Source: CAMLQK01 sp035478775
GTDB lineage: Bacteria; Patescibacteriota; Saccharimonadia; Saccharimonadales; UBA4665
Assembly (NCBI GenBank): GCA_035478775.1
Contig: DATIJG010000008.1
Location: 62,001 to 126,000 of the forward strand
Length of the DNA: 64,000 nucleotides
Reading direction: 5' to 3'
Part shown: piece by piece, positions 34,992 to 42,462 of the stretch
Numbering within the stretch: position 1 is the stretch's first letter
Layout of the letters: each line of letters starts with the position of its first letter
Translations under genes and position numbers: made by a program
Notes under the pieces: generated by a model
The model's database searches: none
Told to the model about the DNA's origin: nothing
The model's input: the letters and a program-made list of their open reading frames with translations, nothing else

Positions 34992-35549
34992 ATGGCGCAA
35001 TCGTGGAAGAAACGGCTTATTTCGCAAAGTGATTTATTAGAGTTACGCGAGCAACTAAAAGCACGTGGCAAAAAGGTCGTGTTTACGGCAGGCTCGTGGG
35101 ATTTAATCCACGCTGGGCAGTGCCGTTACCTTGAAAAAGCCAAAGAACATGGTGATATTTTAGTGGTCGGCGTCAGTAGTAACGAGGCCATTAAAAAGGT
35201 GAAAGGTCCGAACAAGCCCATTTTAGATGAAAAAATCCGTGCCGAAATGCTCACCTTTTTACGCTGCGTCGATTTTGTAACCATTTTGCCCGAACCCAGC
35301 TGCCAACCCTCGCTCGGCTTGCTTAAGCCTGATGTATACATCACCGTCAGAGAAGACTGGACCAACGATTACAAAGATTCTAAAGAGTACAAAACGGTAG
35401 CTAAATACGGTGGCGAAGTGGTTGTCGTTGACCGCCAAAGCACTGCAATTTCGACCACTAAAATTGTGCAGCGCGCTATTGGCGGGCACTTGGGCGACGT
35501 ATTTAAAGACTTTATGGAGCTACGCAAAGACCCCCTCAAGGAACGCTAG
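34992..35549 (+). CDS. RfaE2/TagD-like nucleotidyltransferase
   Basis: A 185-residue Rossmann-type nucleotidyltransferase. VVFTAGSWDLIHAGQCRYLEKAK corresponds to the FDxxHxGHxxxL motif, but the second His is Gln (HAGQ). ISTTKIVQRA near 155-164 matches the ISTTxI loop. Relatives attach CMP or AMP to glycerol phosphate, heptose phosphate or ethanolamine phosphate. The altered HxGH may lower or shift activity. The next gene starts after 12 bases. Confidence 0.8.
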   Translation: MAQSWKKRLISQSDLLELREQLKARGKKVVFTAGSWDLIHAGQCRYLEKAKEHGDILVVGVSSNEAIKKVKGPNKPILDEKIRAEMLTFLRCVDFVTILPEPSCQPSLGLLKPDVYITVREDWTNDYKDSKEYKTVAKYGGEVVVVDRQSTAISTTKIVQRAIGGHLGDVFKDFMELRKDPLKER

Positions 35550-35561
35550 CCGGTTTATTTT

Positions 35562-37136
35562 ATGCAACTCACCCCCGAGGAACAAAAAAAACAAATAGCT
35601 TACCGCGACGCTCGGTTTAGCAAACAATACGACGGCATCTGGCAGACAGTTGGCAAATGTGTGTTTTGCGACCTCAACCCAAAGTATATATTTTTTGAAG
35701 AACACGGCATTGTTCTGACTATCACTTTATATGCTTACATCGACGGCCACATGATGATCGTCCCCAGACGGCACGTTACGTCGCCCAAAGAATTCACACC
35801 GTTAGAGTGGCAAGCCGTGCGCAAGGGCATGTATATTGCTAAAAAACTTATCAAAAACGTGCACGGCATCAGCGGTATGCAAATCGTTCAAAAAGACGGC
35901 GCCGAGGCGCAAAGTACCGTCGGGCATGTGCACTTTCATGCCATTCCGTTTGACGCACCCGATTTATGCACCTGGAATTATCGTCAGCTTAAAAACACAC
36001 CGCTCGAAAACGTGGCGTTATACCAGGCAGCCAATAAAAAAGTTGAGCAGCTCAGCAAAAAGTTTGACCAAAAATATGCCGATGGGAAGAGCAATGAAAA
36101 CGAACAAAGTAGCGCGGGCAATGCGGCAAGTAGGCAAGACAAAAAACCATATAATTTGCAGTGGGCGGACTTGGCGTTTGGCAGCGGCAAGCCACTCAAT
36201 AAATTAAAGGCTACATTTATCTTGGCACCACGCGAAATTTCGGCCAAACGGTTTACGCAGCTCGTAAGGGCCTACCTGCCAAAAGGCAATATTATTTTGG
36301 GAGTGGCCGCGGAACCGTACGTTTTAGGCTTCGAAGGCCAACCGCAATTTAAGACCCTTCGTGCTGAAACGCTTGCCGCGCTCATTAAAAAAGTAAACAC
36401 CAGCGCCAGCCCGCATAAAATATACACGCTTATATATTCGCAGCGTGATGGCGTGCATGTTATTAACAAGGGTGGTTTTAAGCGTATTGTGGGTATAAAT
36501 GGCTCGTGGAAATATTCCTTTCATACGCTGCCAATGTTTTATGAAATTACAAAGGCCGCGACGCCGTACGAACTGGTATCACCATTTGTGGGCGAAGCCG
36601 AAGCAAAAGCCTACGCGGCTGAAAAAGAGCCGGAGATTACTCAGCGCATTACCCATAATTCACCGCGAGGTACCGCGCTTGCAGATGGGCAAATGCTAAA
36701 GCTTGCCAGCAACGCCGCCCAGTACTCGTACGATACTAGTTTTCAAACCGGTGCCGTTTTAGGCAAAAAAACCGGCCAAAAATACCGAGTGTTGCTCACC
36801 AGCTTCAACAAAGTTGTACCGTTTCAAACATATGCCATGGTACATGGCGCTTCGCGCGAGACCCACTTTTCGCCGCCGGGCGACCTTAACCATTACGATG
36901 CCGTACATGCTGAGGTCGAAGCTGTCGTAAAAGCCGCCGAGCAAGGGGTCAACCTCAGGGATGCCAGCCTATTTATTAACCTGCTGCCATGCCCCTCATG
37001 TGCGCGCATGCTTGCCGAAACTGATATTGCCGAGGTTGTGTATCAAATTGACCATTCCGATGGGTACGCCGTTACATTATTAGAGGCCGCGGGCAAAAAA
37101 GTGCGCCGCATTGCGCCACAACAAAGGGAGATTTAG
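35562..37136 (+). CDS. HIT domain / unknown / dCMP-deaminase fusion
   Basis: A 524-residue three-part protein. Residues 25-145: a HIT nucleotide hydrolase with CVFCDLNP and the active triad GHVHFHAIPF. Residues about 190-370: an unrecognised alpha/beta part (LAFGSGKPLNKLKATFIL...). Residues 395-510: a zinc cytidine/deoxycytidylate deaminase with HAEVEAV and PCPSCARML. It is followed one base later by thyA, so the deaminase may feed dUMP to thymidylate synthase. The HIT half might hydrolyse nucleotide conjugates in the same pathway. The start is ATG 35562. I know no characterised protein with this architecture. Confidence 0.85.
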   Translation: MQLTPEEQKKQIAYRDARFSKQYDGIWQTVGKCVFCDLNPKYIFFEEHGIVLTITLYAYIDGHMMIVPRRHVTSPKEFTPLEWQAVRKGMYIAKKLIKNVHGISGMQIVQKDGAEAQSTVGHVHFHAIPFDAPDLCTWNYRQLKNTPLENVALYQAANKKVEQLSKKFDQKYADGKSNENEQSSAGNAASRQDKKPYNLQWADLAFGSGKPLNKLKATFILAPREISAKRFTQLVRAYLPKGNIILGVAAEPYVLGFEGQPQFKTLRAETLAALIKKVNTSASPHKIYTLIYSQRDGVHVINKGGFKRIVGINGSWKYSFHTLPMFYEITKAATPYELVSPFVGEAEAKAYAAEKEPEITQRITHNSPRGTALADGQMLKLASNAAQYSYDTSFQTGAVLGKKTGQKYRVLLTSFNKVVPFQTYAMVHGASRETHFSPPGDLNHYDAVHAEVEAVVKAAEQGVNLRDASLFINLLPCPSCARMLAETDIAEVVYQIDHSDGYAVTLLEAAGKKVRRIAPQQREI

Positions 37137-37137
37137 T

Positions 37138-37953
37138 ATGTCAAAACAACATCCTGAACTGCAATACTTACAGCTCATGAACGAGATCTTAGAAAACGGC
37201 AAAACCAAGCCGACACGCGGTATTGTCGACGTAAAAGCCATTTTCGGCTACCAATTGCACTTCGATTTACGCTACGGTTTTCCGCTGTTAACCACCAAAA
37301 AAATGCCGTTCAAAATTTTACTGCACGAACTTTTGTGGTTCGTTTCGGGCAGCTCTAACATCAAATATTTGCAAGACCACAAAATCCATTATTGGGATGA
37401 GTTTGCCGACAAAAATTTGAACCTTGGCCCCGTATATGGCGTGCAGTGGCGGCACTGGAAAGGCCCAAACAGCAAAGAATTCGACCAATTGCAATGGGCA
37501 ATTGACGAAATTAAAAACAACCCGAATTCAAAGGCGATTATTGTGAGCGCCTGGAATGTGGCCGACTTAAAAGAGATGCGCTTGCCGCCGTGCCACACCA
37601 TGTTCCAATTCGATGTCACCAAAGGCAAGCTGCGTATGCAATTGTACCAGCGCTCGAGCGATGTGTTTTTGGGCTTGCCGTTTAATATTGCACAGTATGC
37701 TATGCTGCTGCACATGGTCGCGCATTTGACCGGCTTTGAGGCGCGTGAGCTAGTGGTGAGTATCGGCAGCGCTCATTTGTATAAAAACCAAATTGACCAA
37801 GCGCGCGAGCAAATGGAACGAGCGCCGTATGCTTTCCCGAAACTCAAAATTGTTGGCAATCCGCAAACTATCGACGATTTCACCGAAGATAACTTTGTGC
37901 TTGAAGATTACCAAGCCCATCCGCATATTAAAGCACCACTTGTTATCTTATAA
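37138..37953 (+). CDS. thyA: Thymidylate synthase ThyA
   Basis: A 271-residue ThyA of usual size. I start at ATG 37138 (MSKQHPEL), with GGGAG upstream and one base after the preceding stop. Catalytic Cys is in LPPCHTMFQF, the dUMP-binding RSSDVFLGLPFNIAQYA and the NPNSKAIIVSAWN segment are complete, and the end APLVIL fits. It methylates dUMP with methylene-THF and needs DHFR, encoded at 33370. Coupled to the deaminase fusion gene. Confidence 0.97.
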   Translation: MSKQHPELQYLQLMNEILENGKTKPTRGIVDVKAIFGYQLHFDLRYGFPLLTTKKMPFKILLHELLWFVSGSSNIKYLQDHKIHYWDEFADKNLNLGPVYGVQWRHWKGPNSKEFDQLQWAIDEIKNNPNSKAIIVSAWNVADLKEMRLPPCHTMFQFDVTKGKLRMQLYQRSSDVFLGLPFNIAQYAMLLHMVAHLTGFEARELVVSIGSAHLYKNQIDQAREQMERAPYAFPKLKIVGNPQTIDDFTEDNFVLEDYQAHPHIKAPLVIL

Positions 37954-37972
37954 TCTATCTCAAGTAATATAG

Positions 37973-38001
37973 TTGACATATGGGTGCCAAAGTTACATAG
38001 T
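37973..38001 (+). promoter_or_regulatory. Promoter of the 783-residue protein gene
   Basis: TTGACA (37973-37978), 17-bp spacer, CATAGT (37996-38001), then 8 bases to ATG 38010 without a ribosome-binding site. A near-leaderless start. Confidence 0.6.
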
Positions 38002-38009
38002 TATACGTC

Positions 38010-40361
38010 ATGGAGCGTCTCCTTTTACAACCCGAAGCGATTACGGATGGTAGCCTATTCTTATTTGAAGCATACCGCACCCTGGGGCCTACAGATGAAG
38101 AGTTGCAGGCGCAGCGCGAAGCCTTTACAGAAGCCGTAGAGAATATTATGGCCGACCACGTCACACAGTCACAACGCGATGCTATATATACCGCGGCGGG
38201 CGTTTTTGAATGGTTTCACTTTTCTGAGCGGGCAGCCGAGTTGCCAGTAGGTTTAACGAACATGCTTGAGGAAGAACAGGATACTAAAAGGGTCATGGTT
38301 GATGAAAGTGTTATATCAGAAACTGATCTAGCAATTGCTTGGAGGGCTATTAGTAACGCGAGCGCCATTCCCATTACAGGTCAGATTCCGCAGTTGGAAA
38401 CACCACAGCAAATCCAGCCGGCCATCGAAACATACTTACGCACAACCGAGGCGTATAAGTTTGTGCAAACACTCATAACACCAGAACCTCAGGGCAGGCA
38501 AACCCAACCGCTCTCCCAGCACAGGCGCATAGAGCGCGAAAGTGAAGTTACTAACGCTATACTTGCGCTTTACCGTCTTAAAAATACAACTGAGATTCAG
38601 CGCCGCACGGGAATCGACTCCGAATTACAGCACCGGCTGTACCGCATTAACGACGAGACGATGCTCGCGCCGCAACCTCAGCCCTCCCAAACAACAGACA
38701 TCCAAGGAACACTCCGCACATTTTTTGAACCTCATCTTTTGTACGAACTGCAACAAACGTTAACGCTCAATAGTCAAAAACTTACTTCCGTAAGCTACGA
38801 CCCAAATAGTAAACAATGGTCCGGCCTAATAGGTACAGACGTAACAAGCGCAAGCCTAGAAGCTTCACATGAATATAGCACACTTATAACTTTGGGCAGC
38901 AGTTTGTACAAGTTGAATGAATATTCCGTCACGCCGCTCATTTGCGCATACCTAGATACAGTTTGCGCAGCAGCCTATAGCCAGGAATTACAAACGCCGC
39001 AAGATTTAGAGAGGGCGCTCAGTGAGGCTGCAGCATGGATTACTGAGAGATTTAGTACGCAACCCCTCGACAACAGCATGACCAAAGCTTTCACGGCACG
39101 GGCATACTTATACGACAGCCGAGGCCCAACCTACCGCGATGAAGATCTTGTCCTTGAAGAAAAAGCCCCGAATCGCCTGAGTAATAACAATAGTGAGTTT
39201 CTTGCCCTTGACCAGATGTATGAAGCAGCCTCCCATTCAGCCGGTTTTGTAGTCCAACCAGATTATGTTGCGCCGCCAGTTCACAGACTCATTCAAACAA
39301 CCGAGCAAACTGAAACGTTGCCGGCATACGATAGCAGTCAAACTCTGACGATTCTTTTTGAGGCAGACTTAGATTACCCGGAAGAAGTAATTGGCGAGGG
39401 CGAACAGCCCAGCATCCCAGGATATAAAACCGTTAGTCACGATGCCGTTACCGACGTCTGGGGTTTGGCGTACGACCCGGATACCGATCCGCACGTGTAC
39501 GCAAACGTTCCTATTCCCGAAGAAGGCATTTTAAAACTTATGCAACAATACGAAGACATTGGCCTTGATGACCTGGCCGGCATGCTGCGCGACTCAGCCG
39601 ATATGGTGGTGGGCAAACTAGTGGAAGCCATTAAAGCACACACGACATACTACATCCCTGAAAATTCCTCGGCAAGCCATAGCATAGAGCACTTCACAGA
39701 CTTCGCCGTCAGTAACGGCAAACTCTACCTGCAATGTACTGGTTCGGCGCTGTTTTTAGCTATGTCGCTCAACGAAGCCTTCGGTTCTATTTGCGCCAGC
39801 ACGCAAAGCGGATTACTTCTTTGTCCGGACGATGTGGTAATCAGTCAGCTCGGTCATGCGCAAGTCGCATTTACTGACAATGGCCGTATGTACATTCTTG
39901 ACGCCACGGCCAATTCGCCCCTGAACATATTCGACAACAACACCTCTTTACCCACCGACATTCGGCCACGTACAACTACAGCCATAAGACCTACGCCGTC
40001 ACAGCGCCGCCTGCCTGCAGAACGGCCTACAGCCTCTATCGACTCGGCCATGCTCAAACAGCACGCTACCAATACTTTCAAGCAATATCTTATGGCCACA
40101 TATAAAGTCCAAAGCGTCGAGCAGTTATACGACCGCGTTGCTGCTTTCAGATCAGATGACCCTATTCGCGCGACGCTCGCCAATCTCATGACGCGGGCAA
40201 CTAAAGAACAGCTCCAGCGTAACAGGGATTTCATTTATAAGGTTGCCACTACCAGTGAAGTTGACCTTGCAGGAGCTAATCTTGAGCAATACTTCGGCCA
40301 TGACATTCTGCGGGTCACTATTAGTGCACTCGATACTATTATTGCACTAAGTGACGATTAG
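38010..40361 (+). CDS. Large protein with C-terminal transglutaminase-like domain
   Basis: A 783-residue soluble protein without signal peptide. The first 450 residues are helical, Gln-rich and unrecognised. From about residue 540 a transglutaminase/cysteine-protease fold appears: Cys576 at the start of a helix (LQCTGSALFLAMSL), His616 (LGHAQVAF) and Asp631 (MYILDATANSP) form the expected triad in order and spacing. It could be a peptidase, an amidase or a crosslinking enzyme. A similar triad appears in the protein at 46700. It has its own promoter and stands apart from the thyA unit. Confidence 0.75.
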   Translation: MERLLLQPEAITDGSLFLFEAYRTLGPTDEELQAQREAFTEAVENIMADHVTQSQRDAIYTAAGVFEWFHFSERAAELPVGLTNMLEEEQDTKRVMVDESVISETDLAIAWRAISNASAIPITGQIPQLETPQQIQPAIETYLRTTEAYKFVQTLITPEPQGRQTQPLSQHRRIERESEVTNAILALYRLKNTTEIQRRTGIDSELQHRLYRINDETMLAPQPQPSQTTDIQGTLRTFFEPHLLYELQQTLTLNSQKLTSVSYDPNSKQWSGLIGTDVTSASLEASHEYSTLITLGSSLYKLNEYSVTPLICAYLDTVCAAAYSQELQTPQDLERALSEAAAWITERFSTQPLDNSMTKAFTARAYLYDSRGPTYRDEDLVLEEKAPNRLSNNNSEFLALDQMYEAASHSAGFVVQPDYVAPPVHRLIQTTEQTETLPAYDSSQTLTILFEADLDYPEEVIGEGEQPSIPGYKTVSHDAVTDVWGLAYDPDTDPHVYANVPIPEEGILKLMQQYEDIGLDDLAGMLRDSADMVVGKLVEAIKAHTTYYIPENSSASHSIEHFTDFAVSNGKLYLQCTGSALFLAMSLNEAFGSICASTQSGLLLCPDDVVISQLGHAQVAFTDNGRMYILDATANSPLNIFDNNTSLPTDIRPRTTTAIRPTPSQRRLPAERPTASIDSAMLKQHATNTFKQYLMATYKVQSVEQLYDRVAAFRSDDPIRATLANLMTRATKEQLQRNRDFIYKVATTSEVDLAGANLEQYFGHDILRVTISALDTIIALSDD

Positions 40362-40365
40362 CGTT

Positions 40366-41625
40366 TTAGGCCTTGGCCTTGGCAATAAGTTTTTGGTAGG
40401 CAGCTTGATGGCCCGCGATCATTTTTTGTAGGGTAAAACGTTTTTCAAATTGCTGGCGGCAGCCAGCGCGGCTTATTTTTGGCAGGTTCGCAATTGCTTC
40501 GGCCATGAGTTTTGCGGTTGCAGCTGTGTCGAGCTGGCGCGGATTTTTAGCTATTCTAGCAGCGCGGTTTTGTGCGCCAGTTTGCGCGTTTTCGGGCGTC
40601 TTGATATTTTTGAGCCATTGCTTTTGAATTACAAAGCCGGTTTTGCCATCATCCACAACTTCGGGCAAAGCACCAGAATCAAGCGCGACCACCGGCGTGG
40701 CACATGCCAAAGCTTCGATGCTGACCATACCAAACGGCTCGTCAAAAATTGACGGCACTAAGAGTGCTTGTGCATTGCCAATAAATTTATTTTTAGCGGC
40801 GTTATTTTTGATGAACCCGACGTATTCGACGTCGTTACCTAGCTGGGGCAGTATTTTTGCGTGCCAGTAGGTGTCTTTTTGGGCATCGCTGTAATGTTTG
40901 CCGGCAATTTTGAGTGCCAGGGTGTTGTGCAGGTGCTGACGATTGTATTCACGCACGGCGGCAATTGCCAAGTGCACACCTTTGGGCTCAATGATGCGGC
41001 CTACGTAAGCGACATAGTTTTGGCCGCCACTTGGCGCAGGTTTTAAAACCGGCGCAAACATATCGGCTGCTAAGCCATGGTAAATTTTCGCCACCCAATG
41101 GGTGCTTGCAGGCATACCAGCGCGCTGGACATCCGACATCGAAAGCCAGTTAAGGTGGGCATATTTCGGGAAAACACTTTTATATTTCACCAAGAAATTA
41201 AAGGGGTCGTGATGCGTGAAAACAACCGGCTTTTTACAAAACTGCGCAAAGGGCAGGGCCACGTCCTCTTCGTTGCAATACACATGCACGATATCTAGCT
41301 GGCCAGCGTTCGCCATAGCAAAAGCGTGTGCTAAAAGCTCGCTTTGCACTTGGCGGGCAAGCGTTACAAATGTAAAGGTATGTTTTTTGAGCAAATCGAT
41401 ATATGTGTCGCCACGGCCAGCAAGTTCTTGTTCGAAATAACTGAGGTCGGCCGTAATTACCGGAACGCTTGTTTTAATCTTGCCTGGCGTAAACAACGTG
41501 ACGTTTTCGCCCGCCGCCTGCAAGCCTTCGGCCAGCTGGATTGCTAAATGCCCAGGTGAAAAAATAACGTCCGGCAGAATTTGCGGATGCATGAAAATAT
41601 GCGGCACCACAATACCGATCTTCAT
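40366..41625 (-). CDS. Glycosyltransferase family 4 (GT-B)
   Basis: A 419-residue GT-B enzyme. The acceptor domain begins MKIGIVVPHI; the donor domain has YVGRIIEPKGVHLAIAA and the E(x7)E motif in FDEPFGMVSIEALACATPVV, followed by SGALPEVV. GGAGG precedes the ATG. It transfers a sugar from a nucleotide donor, probably onto a lipid or polysaccharide. Convergent with the preceding large gene (5-base gap). Confidence 0.93.
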   Translation of the reverse strand: MKIGIVVPHIFMHPQILPDVIFSPGHLAIQLAEGLQAAGENVTLFTPGKIKTSVPVITADLSYFEQELAGRGDTYIDLLKKHTFTFVTLARQVQSELLAHAFAMANAGQLDIVHVYCNEEDVALPFAQFCKKPVVFTHHDPFNFLVKYKSVFPKYAHLNWLSMSDVQRAGMPASTHWVAKIYHGLAADMFAPVLKPAPSGGQNYVAYVGRIIEPKGVHLAIAAVREYNRQHLHNTLALKIAGKHYSDAQKDTYWHAKILPQLGNDVEYVGFIKNNAAKNKFIGNAQALLVPSIFDEPFGMVSIEALACATPVVALDSGALPEVVDDGKTGFVIQKQWLKNIKTPENAQTGAQNRAARIAKNPRQLDTAATAKLMAEAIANLPKISRAGCRQQFEKRFTLQKMIAGHQAAYQKLIAKAKA

Positions 41626-41664
41626 CGCCCAGCCTCCGAAAAACCCGCCCCCAGGCAGTGAAGG

Positions 41665-41790
41665 CTATTTGCCCTCTTCGACCTCATCTTCGTCATCGCT
41701 ATGCTCATCCAAGAAACTGAGGTCGATGTCCTTTGATTCCATATCATCGCTTGCGTAATAACCATCTGCTTGTACGTCACTATCTGCCAT
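41665..41790 (-). CDS. Small acidic protein of 41 residues
   Basis: ATG 41790 with GGAGGG 4 bases upstream encodes MADSDVQADGYYASDDMESK... and ends DEDEVEEGK. More than a third of residues are acidic. The strong ribosome site and the position between two minus-strand genes argue that it is real. It may be co-transcribed with the glycosyltransferase 40 bases downstream. Function unknown. Confidence 0.6.
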   Translation of the reverse strand: MADSDVQADGYYASDDMESKDIDLSFLDEHSDDEDEVEEGK

Positions 41791-41840
41791 CTTACCCTCC
41801 AAAAACGTTTGCTACCGTTAGTATACCATAAAGTACTGGC

Positions 41841-42335
41841 CTACAGCAAGCTCGTATCAGTGCGAACGTAGTGGCAGGTGTAGCCACCGGGGTGTTTGCG
41901 CAAATAATCTTGATGGTAGGCCTCGGCAGTATAAAATGCCTTGAACTTCTCAAGTGACGTCACCACCGGCTTTTTGTACAAACCCGATTCGTTCACCTTG
42001 CCAATCACCATTTTGGCGATTTTTAGCTCATCGTCGGTTTGGTAGAAAATAGCCGAGCGGTACGATGAACCGACATCGTTGCCTTGGCGGTTCACAGTTG
42101 TAGGGTCATGAATGCGAAAAAAGAAATCAAGCAAATGGGTAAAATCGGTTTTAGCCGGGTCATAGGTGATGGCAAGCGTCTCGGCATGGCCAGGGTGGTT
42201 TTCGTACGTTGGGTTTTGGTTTTCGCCGCCGCTATAGCCGACTTCGGTAGCAATCACTCCGGGCTGCTCGCGAAATAAATCTTCTAGACCCCAAAAGCAG
42301 CCACCCGCCAGATACGCAAGTTTAGCCTGCACCAT
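41841..42335 (-). CDS. msrA: Peptide methionine sulfoxide reductase MsrA
   Basis: A 164-residue MsrA: GGCFWG with catalytic Cys near the N-terminus, EVGYSGG, YEXHPGHAETLAITYDP-type block, DPTTVNRQGNDVGSSYRSAIF, and YHQDYLRKHPGGY at the end. ATG 42335 with AGGAGG. It repairs oxidised methionine (S-form) in proteins. The usual resolving Cys is not evident near the C-terminus. Divergent from the Tmk fusion. Confidence 0.96.
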   Translation of the reverse strand: MVQAKLAYLAGGCFWGLEDLFREQPGVIATEVGYSGGENQNPTYENHPGHAETLAITYDPAKTDFTHLLDFFFRIHDPTTVNRQGNDVGSSYRSAIFYQTDDELKIAKMVIGKVNESGLYKKPVVTSLEKFKAFYTAEAYHQDYLRKHPGGYTCHYVRTDTSLL

Positions 42336-42462
42336 CAAAGCACCCTCCTTTTACTACTATTAGCTTAGCATATGCTTGCGTTACAGAGACGTTTAGAGGT
42401 ACATTAAAGGCATATGCTTGAGAGTGGGTCAAGCCATTTTGAAGCAACTTTTTGGAGGGTGC

